Origin: Acidobacteriota bacterium
GTDB lineage: Bacteria > Acidobacteriota > Blastocatellia > Pyrinomonadales > Pyrinomonadaceae
Direction of reading: 5' to 3'
NCBI GenBank assembly: GCA_003223025.1
Contig: QHXR01000015.1
Span: forward strand, 32,440 to 86,320
Length of the DNA: 53,881 nucleotides
Shown: positions 1-7,925 of the stretch, one piece after another
Position numbering within the stretch: the stretch's first letter is position 1
Layout: each line of letters begins with the position of its first letter
The notes under the pieces: generated by a model
Told to the model about the DNA's origin: nothing
The model's database searches: none
The model's input: the letters and a program-made list of their open reading frames with translations, nothing else
Made by a program: the position numbers and the translations under genes

Positions 1-101
1 CGGTGGATAAGATCGATGATGTCTACGAAGGCGACGTCGCTCTCGACTTCATCCTGAGTACAAACGGAGTTTCGGACACGAGTCAGAACCGGGAGCGGTA
101 G
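1..101 (+). CDS. C-terminal end of an unidentified protein (partial)
   Basis: Only one plus-strand frame is open from the left edge, beginning at base 3. It gives about 32 residues (starting VDKIDDVYEGDVALDF) and ends at a TAG at 99-101. The rest of the gene is outside the window. The tail is too short to assign a family. It converges on mscL. The 91-bp spacer holds a short inverted pair (CGGATTG / CAATCCG) that could end transcription, but it has no clear T-tract. Confidence 0.5.
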   Translation, partial: VDKIDDVYEGDVALDFILSTNGVSDTSQNRER

Positions 102-192
102 CGACCGGGCAACCGATTTGGGAATTCGGAATGCGGATTTCGGATTGAACTCGCATCACGGCCAATCCGCAATCCCAAATCCGCCATCGACG

Positions 193-606
193 TCACTTCG
201 CCTTTAACACATCTCTAATCTCAGTCAGCAACGCAACCTCCGCTGTGGGCAGGGCTTCCGCGTCGAGGATTCGGAATAACTTAACCGCGTAGCGCGCGAG
301 AAAGAACATCACGATGGCGACGATGAGGAACGTAATGATGTCGTTGATGAACTGGCCGTACATGATCAAAGGCTCTTTTGCCTTCGTTGCGGCTTCGATC
401 TCGGCCGCATTCGTCACCGGCATCGAGCCGAGATTCCAGACTTTTTGTTTGAAATCGACACCGCCGGAGATCAGTCCGACGAACGGCATAATAATGCCGT
501 CGGTAAATGTCTTCACGACCGTCGTAAACGCCGCACCGATGATCACACCTATCGCCAGATCAAGAACATTGCCGCGCGAGATAAATGATTTAAAGTCTTT
601 CCACAT
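193..606 (-). CDS. mscL: Large-conductance mechanosensitive channel MscL
   Basis: MscL is a homopentameric inner-membrane channel that opens under membrane tension and protects cells from hypo-osmotic shock. The 137 residues match the family length. The N-terminus MWKDFKSFISRGN leads into a glycine-rich first membrane helix (about residues 16-42, LAIGVIIGAAF). A second helix spans about 86-107 (NDIITFLIVAIVMFFLA), followed by a charged cytoplasmic helix (TEIRDVLKAK). An in-frame ATG lies 16 codons upstream. The start at 606 is preferred because it gives the conserved family N-terminus and has an AAAGGA ribosome-binding site about 12 bases upstream. It appears to be a single-gene unit. Identity is seen directly from the residues and is well supported. 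Confidence 0.95.
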   Translation of the reverse strand: MWKDFKSFISRGNVLDLAIGVIIGAAFTTVVKTFTDGIIMPFVGLISGGVDFKQKVWNLGSMPVTNAAEIEAATKAKEPLIMYGQFINDIITFLIVAIVMFFLARYAVKLFRILDAEALPTAEVALLTEIRDVLKAK

Positions 607-755
607 AAAAAAGAGGTTGTCCTTTGCAAGATGATTTTTGATGCACGTTAGCACAACGCTCGAGCAAATGTCAGTTACACATTGATGAGTTTCCGCGCAG
701 ATCCGTTCGCGTTTTGTACGTTCGAAACGCTCAGAGCATTAGTGTGTTTTCATGT

Positions 756-806
756 GAGTTAGTGGTTCCAGTTCTTCGCACACTTAAGAAGTGGAACCAC
801 TAACTC
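756..806. repeat. 21-bp inverted repeat (hairpin) in the mscL-bactofilin spacer
   Basis: Arms at 756-776 and 786-806 are complementary over 21 bases with one mismatch, separated by a 9-base loop (CGCACACTT). No T-tract follows on either strand, so it is not a standard intrinsic terminator. It lies between the bactofilin terminator and the mscL start region. No second copy was noticed in this window. Confidence 0.75.
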
Positions 807-842
807 AAACATCACGAACAAGGCCGGGAACACGAATCGCGC

Positions 843-866
843 AAAAAAGGCGGCCGCTCGGCCGCC
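843..866 (-). terminator. Intrinsic terminator of the bactofilin gene
   Basis: On the minus strand a perfect GGCGGCCG / CGGCCGCC stem (849-856 with 859-866, two-base loop) is followed directly by six T residues. It lies 25 bases after the bactofilin stop codon. Confidence 0.85.
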
Positions 867-890
867 TCAAATTCTTCGGTTGAACAGAAT

Positions 891-1544
891 CTAAACCGTG
901 ACTGCTTTGGCTTCTTCTTCCTCTTCGGTTTCGTCCGCCGATAGATATTCGTCATCGTCATCGTCATCATCCGCGACTGCAGATGACTGATAGCTCGACG
1001 CTTCCGCGGCGCGATATTGTTCCTGAGCGGCGGTCGTCTCGGATTCCATATCTTCGCGAGCCTTGATCATTGAACATCCGCCTTCGAATATGGCACCTTC
1101 TTCGATAACCAAACGCGGCGTTGCGACATTTCCCATCACCCGTGCCGTACGGCCGAGTTGGATCTTTTCGCTTGCGATGACATCGCCGTTCACGACTCCG
1201 TTAATCGTCGCGACGCCGACGGAGACATTCGCATCGACCTGGCCGTTCGTACCGACGATCAGAGTTCCGCCATCGGAGGTGACCGTTCCGGTAAGATGAC
1301 CGTCCACGCGAAGCATCATTTGAAAATGAGTTTCACCGGTTAATGTCGTCCCATGTCCGACAAAGCCGCTTAGACGTCCCTCCTTGATATCGCGTGCGAT
1401 CGATTCGCTGTCGGTTACGACACGTGGCGTAGCCTGCTGGCTCTCGCTGCTGTAGCCGTATGCCGGAGTGGAATTCGAAGTGTTGTTCTGATAGTCGTTA
1501 GTTTCGCCGGGTTCCGTTCTGGAACCTCTTCCCATTCTAATCAT
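891..1544 (-). CDS. Bactofilin family polymer-forming cytoskeletal protein
   Basis: Bactofilins form nucleotide-independent filaments that scaffold envelope enzymes. The 217-residue protein has a disordered polar N-terminus (1-57). A beta-helical bactofilin core (about 60-160) carries the characteristic short hydrophobic-glycine periodicity (LRVDGHLTGTV, GTNGQVDANV, INGVVNGDVI, LGRTARVMGNV). The C-terminus is highly acidic and carries a run of seven Asp residues and a Glu-rich stretch. The start at 1544 has an AAAGGAG ribosome-binding site about 11 bases upstream. An internal Met at codon 4 is an alternative start. It is transcribed away from ttcA and ends at a strong terminator. The acidic tail is unusual and might set charge repulsion or partner binding (inference). 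Confidence 0.88.
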   Translation of the reverse strand: MIRMGRGSRTEPGETNDYQNNTSNSTPAYGYSSESQQATPRVVTDSESIARDIKEGRLSGFVGHGTTLTGETHFQMMLRVDGHLTGTVTSDGGTLIVGTNGQVDANVSVGVATINGVVNGDVIASEKIQLGRTARVMGNVATPRLVIEEGAIFEGGCSMIKAREDMESETTAAQEQYRAAEASSYQSSAVADDDDDDDEYLSADETEEEEEAKAVTV

Positions 1545-1768
1545 ATGACAATGAACTCCTTTGCTTTTTTGATTATTGAGGCGGCATTTCTAAACAGGTG
1601 AGGGCCTGAAGGTTCGATCGCGATATCACTTTGTAGTGGTAAAAAAATCGGAAGAATGCCTGCAAAAACATCATAGTGGGTCAATGACGGCATGTAAAGT
1701 ATTTTCTTTTGGTTGTTAAAATCAGGCTCACATGCGAAAATCTGACGTTTCGGAGGTAGATCGGATAG

Positions 1769-2662
1769 TTGACTATAGAGACCAGGACCAGAGGTAAGCT
1801 GCTCAAGAAAATGGGGCGGGCCATCGGCGACTTCGGCATGATCGAAGACGGCGACAAGGTTATGGTCTGTCTTTCGGGCGGAAAAGACAGCTATACGATG
1901 CTCGATCTGCTGCTCGATGTGCAGAGACGTGCTCCTGTAAAATTTGAGATCCTCGCGGTCAATCTTGATCAGAAGCAACCTGATTTTCCGGAGGAGGTTC
2001 TTCCGAATTACCTGACCGAGATCGGTGTGCCGTTTCGAATAGTCGAAGAAGACACGTACACGATCGTCAAGAAACACATTCCGGAAGGCCAGACCTTCTG
2101 TTCGTTGTGTTCACGTCTTCGAAGAGGAATCTTGTACACGACCGCGATTGAGGAAGGCTGCACAAAGATCGCGCTCGGCCACCACGCCGACGACATCATC
2201 AACACATTTCTTTTAAATCTCTTTTTCGTCGGACAGTTGAAAGCGATGCCGCCGATCCTGCGTTCGGACGCCGGGACGAACACGATTATCCGACCGCTCG
2301 CGTACTGTCAGGAAAGCGAGATCGCGAAATATTCCGAGGAGCGTCAGTTTCCGATCATTCCTTGTAACCTCTGCGGATCACAGCCGAATCTGAAACGAGC
2401 ACGAGTAAAAAGATTGGTCAGCGATCTCGCGGCTGAGATTCCTTCGCTTCGTTCATCGATCCTTACCGCGCTAACGAACGTCACCGGATCGCACTTGCTC
2501 GACACCGAGCTTTACGACTTCCGCAATTTCGAACCGATCGTAAAAAAGATCCCGCCCGGACACGGCAGCGTAGAAAAAGAGCTCGACGCGGTTTTCGACC
2601 ACAGCGAGCCCACCTTCGTTCCGAACCTCATGCAATCCGCCGGACTCGAAGCAACCAACTAA
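1769..2662 (+). CDS. ttcA: tRNA 2-thiocytidine(32) synthetase TtcA
   Basis: TtcA is an ATP-dependent, 4Fe-4S enzyme that thiolates cytidine 32 of certain tRNAs. The 297-residue protein has the PP-loop SGGKDS at 36-41. A CxxC pair lies at Cys111/Cys114 (CSLC), and further cysteines at 199 and 202 (CNLC) fit the cluster-ligating pattern of the family. The LGHHADD motif (136-142) is also typical. The start is a TTG at 1769, chosen because GGAGGT lies at 1752-1757. The ATG at 1732 is in another frame that soon stops. A DNA segment with large inverted repeats follows the gene. Confidence 0.93.
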   Translation: MTIETRTRGKLLKKMGRAIGDFGMIEDGDKVMVCLSGGKDSYTMLDLLLDVQRRAPVKFEILAVNLDQKQPDFPEEVLPNYLTEIGVPFRIVEEDTYTIVKKHIPEGQTFCSLCSRLRRGILYTTAIEEGCTKIALGHHADDIINTFLLNLFFVGQLKAMPPILRSDAGTNTIIRPLAYCQESEIAKYSEERQFPIIPCNLCGSQPNLKRARVKRLVSDLAAEIPSLRSSILTALTNVTGSHLLDTELYDFRNFEPIVKKIPPGHGSVEKELDAVFDHSEPTFVPNLMQSAGLEATN

Positions 2663-2688
2663 AAAACCGGTTAATTTGTTGCGCAATT

Positions 2689-2973
2689 GGTCGCGTGTTT
2701 CACATGCTCGAACTTCGTCATTCGCGTCAGCCACACATTCCGAAGCGTCGTGTGTGGCTAAAGTTATGGCCGCATGCTCCGCACGCTGCGCTCTCGCTCT
2801 CAGTCTCCGCCAGCTGCTCGCAGTATAAATAAACTCACATTTCGCCGAGGCTATTGCGAACATCGATACGAACGTGCGGAGCACGTGGTCACAACTTTAG
2901 CTACACACGAAGCCGCAGGCCGAGTGTGTAGTTTCCTTCGAACAAGTTGACCGAGCGTGTGAAACACGCGACA
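2689..2973. repeat. Pair of inverted structured repeats after ttcA
   Basis: This spacer has no gene. Bases 2689-2785 and 2872-2973 are imperfect inverted copies of each other, about 95-100 bp each, matching in blocks such as GCGTGTTTCACA, GCTAAAGTT and TGCTCCGCACG. Each copy contains its own small hairpin: GCCACACA with TGTGTGGC in the left copy, and the inner stem CTACACAC / GTGTGTAG in the right copy read on the minus strand. The stems differ between copies yet remain paired. The copies flank about 86 bp of unique DNA. The layout resembles head-to-head REP/BIME repeats. Confidence 0.8.
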
Positions 2974-3029
2974 TATCCGACGCGCTCGAATCGGCAGCCG
3001 AAAGTTTTGGATAGGGGGTTGCGATATGG

Positions 3030-3053
3030 TCTAGAATCGAAGGCGATTCTAGA
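3030..3053 (+). promoter_or_regulatory. Perfect hairpin in the leader of the DHFR-like gene
   Basis: TCTAGAATCG and CGATTCTAGA form a perfect 10-bp stem with loop AAGG, ending 17 bases before the ATG at 3071 and just upstream of the GAGGTGAG ribosome-binding site. It could influence translation or be an operator. No T-tract follows it. Confidence 0.55.
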
Positions 3054-3070
3054 CGTCGAGGTGAGTTCGC

Positions 3071-3637
3071 ATGCGCAAAGTTACTTTTGGTGGCGCGAAT
3101 AGTTTGGATAATTACATCGCACGGCCCGACGGCTCCGTCGACTGGTTGCTGTGGAGCGACGAGGCTGGCGAGATCATGAAAAACTTCTGGGCCAACATCG
3201 ACACTATCGTGATGGGCCGCAAGACGTGGGACGTTGCTCGGGCAAATTCGCCAAAGAACACCGCGAATCCCTACGGCGATATAAAGACCTACGTTTTCTC
3301 ACGCACGCTCGACGCCGGCGAATTGGACGGAGCGATCATCCTCAACGATGAACCGGGTGCGTTTATTCGTGACCTCAAACAGCAAGACGGCAAGGACATC
3401 TGCATCATGGGCGGCGGCGACCTAGCCCGCGATCTTTTCGAAGCCGGTGTGATCGATGAGATCGGATTCAACATTCATCCTGTCTTGCTCGGTCGCGGCG
3501 TTCCGCTCTTTCATCAGATGTCTCTGCAGATCGACCTCGAGCTGACCGAATGCCGGCAGTTCAAGAACGGGTGCGTTTATGTTTTGTATCGAGTAAAAAA
3601 TCAACGATTTTCTTCAGTGGATAGTGATAAGTTGTAA
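3071..3637 (+). CDS. Dihydrofolate reductase family protein (RibD C-terminal-like)
   Basis: This is a 188-residue member of the DHFR/RibD-C reductase superfamily (YwjB/YyaP-type), a presumed NAD(P)H-dependent reductase with unknown physiological substrate. Visible family features are the N-terminal MRKVTFGGANSLDNYIARPDG strand, IVMGRKTWDVA (about 47-57), YVFSRTL (about 75-81), IMGGGDLARDLFEAGVIDEI (about 117-136) and HPVLLGRGVPLF. The start ATG has GAGGTGAG about 6 bases upstream. The last residues (SVDSDKL) are encoded by the left arm of an inverted repeat shared with the convergent next gene, so the natural C-terminus may have been extended. The superfamily call is firm; the function is not. 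Confidence 0.85.
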   Translation: MRKVTFGGANSLDNYIARPDGSVDWLLWSDEAGEIMKNFWANIDTIVMGRKTWDVARANSPKNTANPYGDIKTYVFSRTLDAGELDGAIILNDEPGAFIRDLKQQDGKDICIMGGGDLARDLFEAGVIDEIGFNIHPVLLGRGVPLFHQMSLQIDLELTECRQFKNGCVYVLYRVKNQRFSSVDSDKL

Positions 3638-3693
3638 GTGGATAGTTAAGAAGTTTGCGACTATCCACTTGTCACTAATCACTATCCACTGAA
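3613..3693. repeat. 34-bp inverted repeat containing both convergent stop codons
   Basis: Arms 3613-3646 and 3660-3693 are complementary at 30 of 34 positions, with loop TAAGAAGTTTGCG. The stop codon of the upstream gene (3635-3637) and that of the convergent gene (3675-3677) both lie in the arms, and both proteins therefore end with the same peptide SVDSD. It could act as a bidirectional transcription end. Confidence 0.85.
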
Positions 3694-5306
3694 TAAATCG
3701 GTTCGGGAGACTCATTCGTCGCCACTCGAACACCGATCGCCATCAACAGAAAAAACATCATTGCGACTTCCTGATCGCCGAGATTGTAATGGACCAAACC
3801 GCTTGCGAAGAATCCAACCATTCCGCCGAGGCAGCCGAGTAGAATCCCTTTGGATCTTGGATTTTGGATTTTGGATTTTGGATTGTCGGAACGCAAACCT
3901 CTCCACAGCGTTCGGGCGTAAACACCGAGCACGATCAGCCAGAGTAGCAGAGCCGGTAATCCGCGTTCGACAACGAGGTTTAGCGGTGTCGAATGGAAAT
4001 GTCCCGGATTCAAACGTCCGTCGTCGAACATGTGCCACGCCGGAGCGTAACGCTGGGCGGAATCCATCCCGACGCCGAGAATAAAATTCCGCGGGCTCGC
4101 GGTCCAAAGATCAAACCCCTCGCGCCACACCGTCTGCCGCCATTTGATCGAGTCGTCCTTCGTATCAAAAAATCCGACCTCGCGGCTCTGCTGAAGAAAC
4201 AACACTCCCGCAAGTGCGATCGGAATCGCGATCAAGCCGGCGATCGCGAACCACTTGCGTCCAAGGCCGAGCAAGACGATCACTGCGCCTGAGATCATAA
4301 ACGCGAGCTGCGACGCGCGTGTGACTGTCAGCAAAAGCGCGAGCGACATCATCACTAGACAGAAGGAGAGAGGTATGAGGGGAGTTGGGGGGAAGGGGAG
4401 AAAGGGAGACGGGGAGAAGGGGTAATAAGGTGACAAATCATTTACGTCCTCGTCTTCTGTCTCATGTTTCTCCTGCTTCCCTTTCCAGTAATAGCCGACA
4501 AATGCAACGAGGAGTCCAAAAACCAACGACGCGATCAATTGCAAAACTTCGGAGTACGTCGCGTAGTGTCCGTAGAATCCCGTCGAGCGCCAGTTGTGAC
4601 TTTTCTTCCAACTCGAGAATCCGAGCTGCGTCATCGCATCATTTCCCGCAAGCAGATCGTCACGCTTCACATCGACTACAAAATCAAAATCGGGGCGGTA
4701 AAATTTTACTTTCGTGGTCTCGTTCTGCCGCACCGCCGCGAGAAGATCTTCCGGTGTTCGAATCTTTCTTCCATTCGCCTCGAGCAACGTATCGCCTTCC
4801 ATAAGAAGAGCCTTCGCAACCGGTCCCTCGGGTGCGAGGCCATGCATCTCGACGCCGCGTCCGATCAGCCGCTGGACCGGAGTCCAGAGAACATTGACCA
4901 TGCACGATCCGATCAGCAGAAATGCTAGAAAGTATGCCGTGCGGACTCGACGGATGTTGTATGCGACAAAATAGAAGATCAAAAAGACTGCGACGCCGCG
5001 AAGTTTGTTCACCGAGATGTCCGGAGCATACGACGTAAGCGACGTCAGAACCGACCATGCGAAAAAGATCCACAGCGCCGCATCGAGCGCCGTGAAGCGG
5101 AATTGTATTCGCGGTCGAAAGAACAGACGGATGATCCAGACGAACATTCCCGTCAGCCATGCGATCTGCGTTCCCGCTATCGAGTGCGGAGCGAAGATGA
5201 TCGTGAGGAGGACAAAAACGAAGATGACACGGTCGATCCATGTCACGACGCCGTTAATTTCATCGATCCCGGCAAGGTCGTCCAATATCTTCGTCGCCTT
5301 CTGCAT
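3675..5306 (-). CDS. O-antigen ligase-like (Wzy_C) membrane protein with embedded PDZ-like segment
   Basis: This is a polytopic membrane protein of about 543 residues with many hydrophobic helices and a late-loop pattern of the O-antigen ligase/polymerase family (VTRASQLAFMISG, ILGVGMDSAQR, HFHSTPLNLVVERGLPALLLWL). A likely role is joining or polymerising surface glycans. Between early helices, at about residues 150-220, lies a PDZ-like segment (LAPEGPVAKALLMEGDTLL, EANGRKIRTPEDLLAAV). Two low-complexity inserts are present: a Pro/Ser/Phe stretch encoded by a G-rich tract at about 4378-4430, and the peptide NPKSKIQNPRSKG from (TTTTGGA)n at 3850-3884. An upstream TTG (5345) would extend the protein by 13 residues; no start has a convincing ribosome-binding site. 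The gene diverges from a methyltransferase. Confidence 0.75.
   Translation of the reverse strand: MQKATKILDDLAGIDEINGVVTWIDRVIFVFVLLTIIFAPHSIAGTQIAWLTGMFVWIIRLFFRPRIQFRFTALDAALWIFFAWSVLTSLTSYAPDISVNKLRGVAVFLIFYFVAYNIRRVRTAYFLAFLLIGSCMVNVLWTPVQRLIGRGVEMHGLAPEGPVAKALLMEGDTLLEANGRKIRTPEDLLAAVRQNETTKVKFYRPDFDFVVDVKRDDLLAGNDAMTQLGFSSWKKSHNWRSTGFYGHYATYSEVLQLIASLVFGLLVAFVGYYWKGKQEKHETEDEDVNDLSPYYPFSPSPFLPFPPTPLIPLSFCLVMMSLALLLTVTRASQLAFMISGAVIVLLGLGRKWFAIAGLIAIPIALAGVLFLQQSREVGFFDTKDDSIKWRQTVWREGFDLWTASPRNFILGVGMDSAQRYAPAWHMFDDGRLNPGHFHSTPLNLVVERGLPALLLWLIVLGVYARTLWRGLRSDNPKSKIQNPRSKGILLGCLGGMVGFFASGLVHYNLGDQEVAMMFFLLMAIGVRVATNESPEPIYSVDSD
3850..3884. repeat. Heptamer (TTTTGGA)n repeat inside the O-antigen ligase-like gene
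   Basis: Four to five units of the heptamer TTTTGGA, read on the minus strand as the in-frame peptide NPKSKIQNPRSK. The same heptamer recurs at 27247-27296, 35326-35348, 43860-43889 (as TCCAAAA) and 48451-48467, all of which are intergenic. Confidence 0.85.
4378..4430. repeat. G-rich purine tract inside the O-antigen ligase-like gene
   Basis: The plus strand is almost pure purine with repeated runs of three to six G, such as TTGGGGGGAAGGGGAG and ACGGGGAGAAGGGG. On the minus strand it encodes a loop rich in Pro, Ser and Phe (SPSPFLPFPPTPLIP). The plus strand could form a G-quadruplex. It looks like an inserted low-complexity tract rather than family sequence. Confidence 0.7.
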
Positions 5307-5339
5307 ACAGATGTGAATTTTGGTATCCTCACCTGAATT

Positions 5340-6149
5340 ATGCAAAGCCCCGCCCGCCGATTGCCTGCGGACTTCGATAACTGGACGTCTGATCTCGTGC
5401 GCGATGTTGCAAACGTCGCCGGCTATCTCGCTCCGAATGAGATGAAATTCCTCGCGCTGATGGCGGCGTATCCGACTGCCTCCGGCGAGATCCTGGAGAT
5501 CGGTTCCTTCAAGGGAAAATCGACGGTGATTCTCGCAAAAGCGTCGGCGCTGGCCGATGCCGCGACGATCGTGAATGCGGTCGATCCGATGACGGCGCCG
5601 TGTGAGACTGATCCGGATCTCGAAGGATCGGCCAGCTCATTCGAAGACTTCCAAAAAAATATTGGTGATCACAACGTCGAATCGCAGATACAACTTCATC
5701 AGATGATGTCACACGAGCTTGCTCCGAACTGGCAACAGCCGCTACGGCTTTTGTGGATCGACGGCGATCACACTTACGCCGGGACGCTCAAGGATTTTCG
5801 GGGATTTGCTCCGCATCTTGTCGACAAAGGAATCGTCGCGATCCACGATACGCTGCATCAGTTCGAGGGTGGTGCACGGGTGTTTCTCGAAGAGGTACTT
5901 CGAAATCCGAATTTCGGAGCGTGCGGTTTTTGCGGATCGATCGCGTGGGCGCAATTTCACCGGGACGCGAACGACGCGGCACGACACTCGTCGGTCAAAC
6001 ATATGCTCGCCGACAAACTGTCGCGTCTGATCCCTTTCCTGACACGCGATGATCTGAGCTTTTTCGAAAAGAAAAAATATAAATTCTATCGCTGGCTGAT
6101 TCCGCACGGGGCGGTCGATCCGCAGACCTGGATCGATTCCATAGACTAG
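5340..6149 (+). CDS. Class I SAM-dependent methyltransferase (Methyltransf_24 type)
   Basis: A 269-residue methyltransferase. The SAM-binding motif is ILEIGSFKGKSTV (about 51-63). An acidic residue after strand two (NAVDPM) and the LLWIDGDHTYAGTLKDF motif (about 137-153) with GIVAIHDT (about 164-171) are characteristic of the Methyltransf_24 / cephalosporin hydroxylase-like group. The acceptor substrate is unknown. Its divergent position next to the O-antigen ligase-like gene suggests surface glycan modification (inference). The ATG at 5340 lies just outside the neighbour's coding region and has no strong ribosome-binding site. The downstream esterase begins 6 bases after the stop, so the two are probably co-transcribed. 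Confidence 0.85.
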   Translation: MQSPARRLPADFDNWTSDLVRDVANVAGYLAPNEMKFLALMAAYPTASGEILEIGSFKGKSTVILAKASALADAATIVNAVDPMTAPCETDPDLEGSASSFEDFQKNIGDHNVESQIQLHQMMSHELAPNWQQPLRLLWIDGDHTYAGTLKDFRGFAPHLVDKGIVAIHDTLHQFEGGARVFLEEVLRNPNFGACGFCGSIAWAQFHRDANDAARHSSVKHMLADKLSRLIPFLTRDDLSFFEKKKYKFYRWLIPHGAVDPQTWIDSID

Positions 6150-6155
6150 AATTTT

Positions 6156-6866
6156 ATGGAGACAAAAGATCTTTCATTCAAAGCCGAGATCAGTCTTTTC
6201 TACGACCTGTTCGTGCCGGACGATGTACGTGACGCCCCGCTGCTGATCGCGGTCCACGGCTACGGCGCACACAAGCGCTACATGATGCGCGAGGCACGGC
6301 TCGTCGCACCCGAGAATTTTGTGATCGCATCCATCCAGGGTCCGCATCAACATTTTCGTCCTACGCCCGATGGGTACCGCATCGGTTTCGGATGGCTAAC
6401 CGAACACGAACCCGACGAATACATCAGGCTTCATCATGATTTCCTGCTAAGGCTGATCGATAAGCTCGCGAGCGACGGCATGGTCGATCGATCGCAAATT
6501 TATCTCTACGGATTCTCGCAGGCGTGTGCGTTGAATTTTCGATTCGCTTTTACGCATCCGGAAATTCTTAGCGGATTGATCGGTGTCTGCGGCGGAGTCC
6601 CGGGCGATCTCGAAACGTATCCGATCTATAAACCATTCGACGCGCGAACGCTTTATCTCTACGGCGATGATGATGAGTTTTACACGCAGGAAAAGTTTGC
6701 GGGTTTTGAGCAGAAGCTAAGAGAGAAACTTCCGAATTTCGAGTCGAAGCAGTACGTTGCAAAACACGAGATCACGGAGGAGATGCGCGAGGATATTAGA
6801 CGTTTTCTTGAGAATGAGCCGAAGCCGGAGTTTGAATCAAAAAAGTCGGAGATGGACAACCGGTAA
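6156..6866 (+). CDS. Alpha/beta hydrolase (phospholipase/carboxylesterase-like)
   Basis: This 236-residue cytosolic alpha/beta hydrolase has no signal peptide. The oxyanion region HGYGAHKRY is at about 34-42. The nucleophile elbow G-F-S-Q-A places the catalytic Ser at 121. Candidate acid residues are at 171-173 (YGDDDEFY), and a candidate His is at 204 (AKHEI). The size and order fit the carboxylesterase/phospholipase (YpfH/Est-type) family; the substrate cannot be told. The start lies 6 bases after the methyltransferase stop without its own clear ribosome-binding site, so translational coupling is likely. The C-terminal tail (EPKPEFESKKSEMDNR) is charged and probably disordered. Confidence 0.83.
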   Translation: METKDLSFKAEISLFYDLFVPDDVRDAPLLIAVHGYGAHKRYMMREARLVAPENFVIASIQGPHQHFRPTPDGYRIGFGWLTEHEPDEYIRLHHDFLLRLIDKLASDGMVDRSQIYLYGFSQACALNFRFAFTHPEILSGLIGVCGGVPGDLETYPIYKPFDARTLYLYGDDDEFYTQEKFAGFEQKLREKLPNFESKQYVAKHEITEEMREDIRRFLENEPKPEFESKKSEMDNR

Positions 6867-6911
6867 ATAAGAGAAGACATCCAGGCGTTCTTTGTCCCCC
6901 GCACAACTTCG

Positions 6912-7925
6912 ATGAAGAGCTCTTTAATTGTCATTCTTATCGTTTTTATCCTCGCGGTTTCGGCGCCTACCCAGACATCCCGCAAGAGCCGTCACCCAGG
7001 CATTCAACTCTTCGAACAAGCAAAGTTTAGCGAAGCAATTATCGCTTTCGAAACGGCGACAAAAACGGAAGAGTCTAAATCGAACCCCGAGATCTGGAAT
7101 TATTTAGGACTTTCCTATTTGGCAAAAGATAAGCTGAAGGAGGCCCGAAAGGCGTTCGAGAAAAGTGTTGATCTGCAACCGAAGAGTTCTATATTTCAGT
7201 CGAACCTTGCGTATGCCTACTTCTTGAGCCACCAACTCAAAAAGGCGAGTGACGCTGCGAACGCTGCGATCAAACTTGACGCGAGAAATCCGGATCCTTA
7301 CCAGGTCCGAGCATCCGTCAATTTATGGAATCACAATCTCGATTCCGCGGAACGCGATGTCGACGCATTCATTCAACTCGCACCGACAAATCCTCAGGGA
7401 TATATCATTAAGTCAGACATTTTGTTGGCGGACCTCTCGGCCAAATTCATGTCGGGTAAGACGGTGAGGGAGGAGATAGACCTTCTCAAGCGCGCCTCTC
7501 AAACGCTTGGCACCGGAAAAGCGAAGTGTAACGGAAACGACCGCTGCGCGGATCTTGAACGTGAATACGGATCCGTCAACGCCTTTTACGAATACTTTTT
7601 GCGCGACGGCTCATCACCCCCCCTAATTCCTGATCAACCGAATGCTCCACAACCTGGAGTAACTCCGGTGAAAATACTCTATCAGCCCAAGGCGAATTAC
7701 ACCGACGAGGCTCGGTACGTGAACGTCCAGGGGGCGGTACGAGTAGCTATATTGCTCGGCGCCACCGGAAAGGTCGAACAGATAATGTTTCTAAGTAAGC
7801 TCGGATTTGGCTTGGATCAGGAAGTGTTGAAAGCAGCAAAAGCGATCAAGTTTGAACCGAAGACTGTGGATGGTAAGGCTACTTCGACTGTTATCGTCCG
7901 TGAGTATACTTTTTCGACTTACTGA
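6912..7925 (+). CDS. Secreted TPR protein with TonB C-terminal domain
   Basis: A 337-residue exported protein. A hydrophobic signal peptide (about 1-20, LIVILIVFILAVSAPTQ) is followed by tetratricopeptide repeats (about 28-175; NYLGLSYLAKDKLKEARKAF, IFQSNLAYAYFLSHQLKKAS). A Pro-rich linker (about 235-250) leads to a TonB C-terminal domain (about 255-337; NVQGAVRVAILLGATGKV, KAIKFEPKTVDGKA). Such TPR-TonB_C proteins lack the usual membrane anchor and proline span of energy-transducing TonB, so an envelope adaptor or periplasmic scaffold role is more likely. The gene overlaps the end of the convergent cdaR by a few bases. Confidence 0.85.
   Translation: MKSSLIVILIVFILAVSAPTQTSRKSRHPGIQLFEQAKFSEAIIAFETATKTEESKSNPEIWNYLGLSYLAKDKLKEARKAFEKSVDLQPKSSIFQSNLAYAYFLSHQLKKASDAANAAIKLDARNPDPYQVRASVNLWNHNLDSAERDVDAFIQLAPTNPQGYIIKSDILLADLSAKFMSGKTVREEIDLLKRASQTLGTGKAKCNGNDRCADLEREYGSVNAFYEYFLRDGSSPPLIPDQPNAPQPGVTPVKILYQPKANYTDEARYVNVQGAVRVAILLGATGKVEQIMFLSKLGFGLDQEVLKAAKAIKFEPKTVDGKATSTVIVREYTFSTY

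Noticed and set aside
1541-2077. Open frame on the minus strand overlapping the start of ttcA
   Set aside because: It covers the PP-loop region of ttcA antisense and has no recognisable domain or ribosome-binding site.
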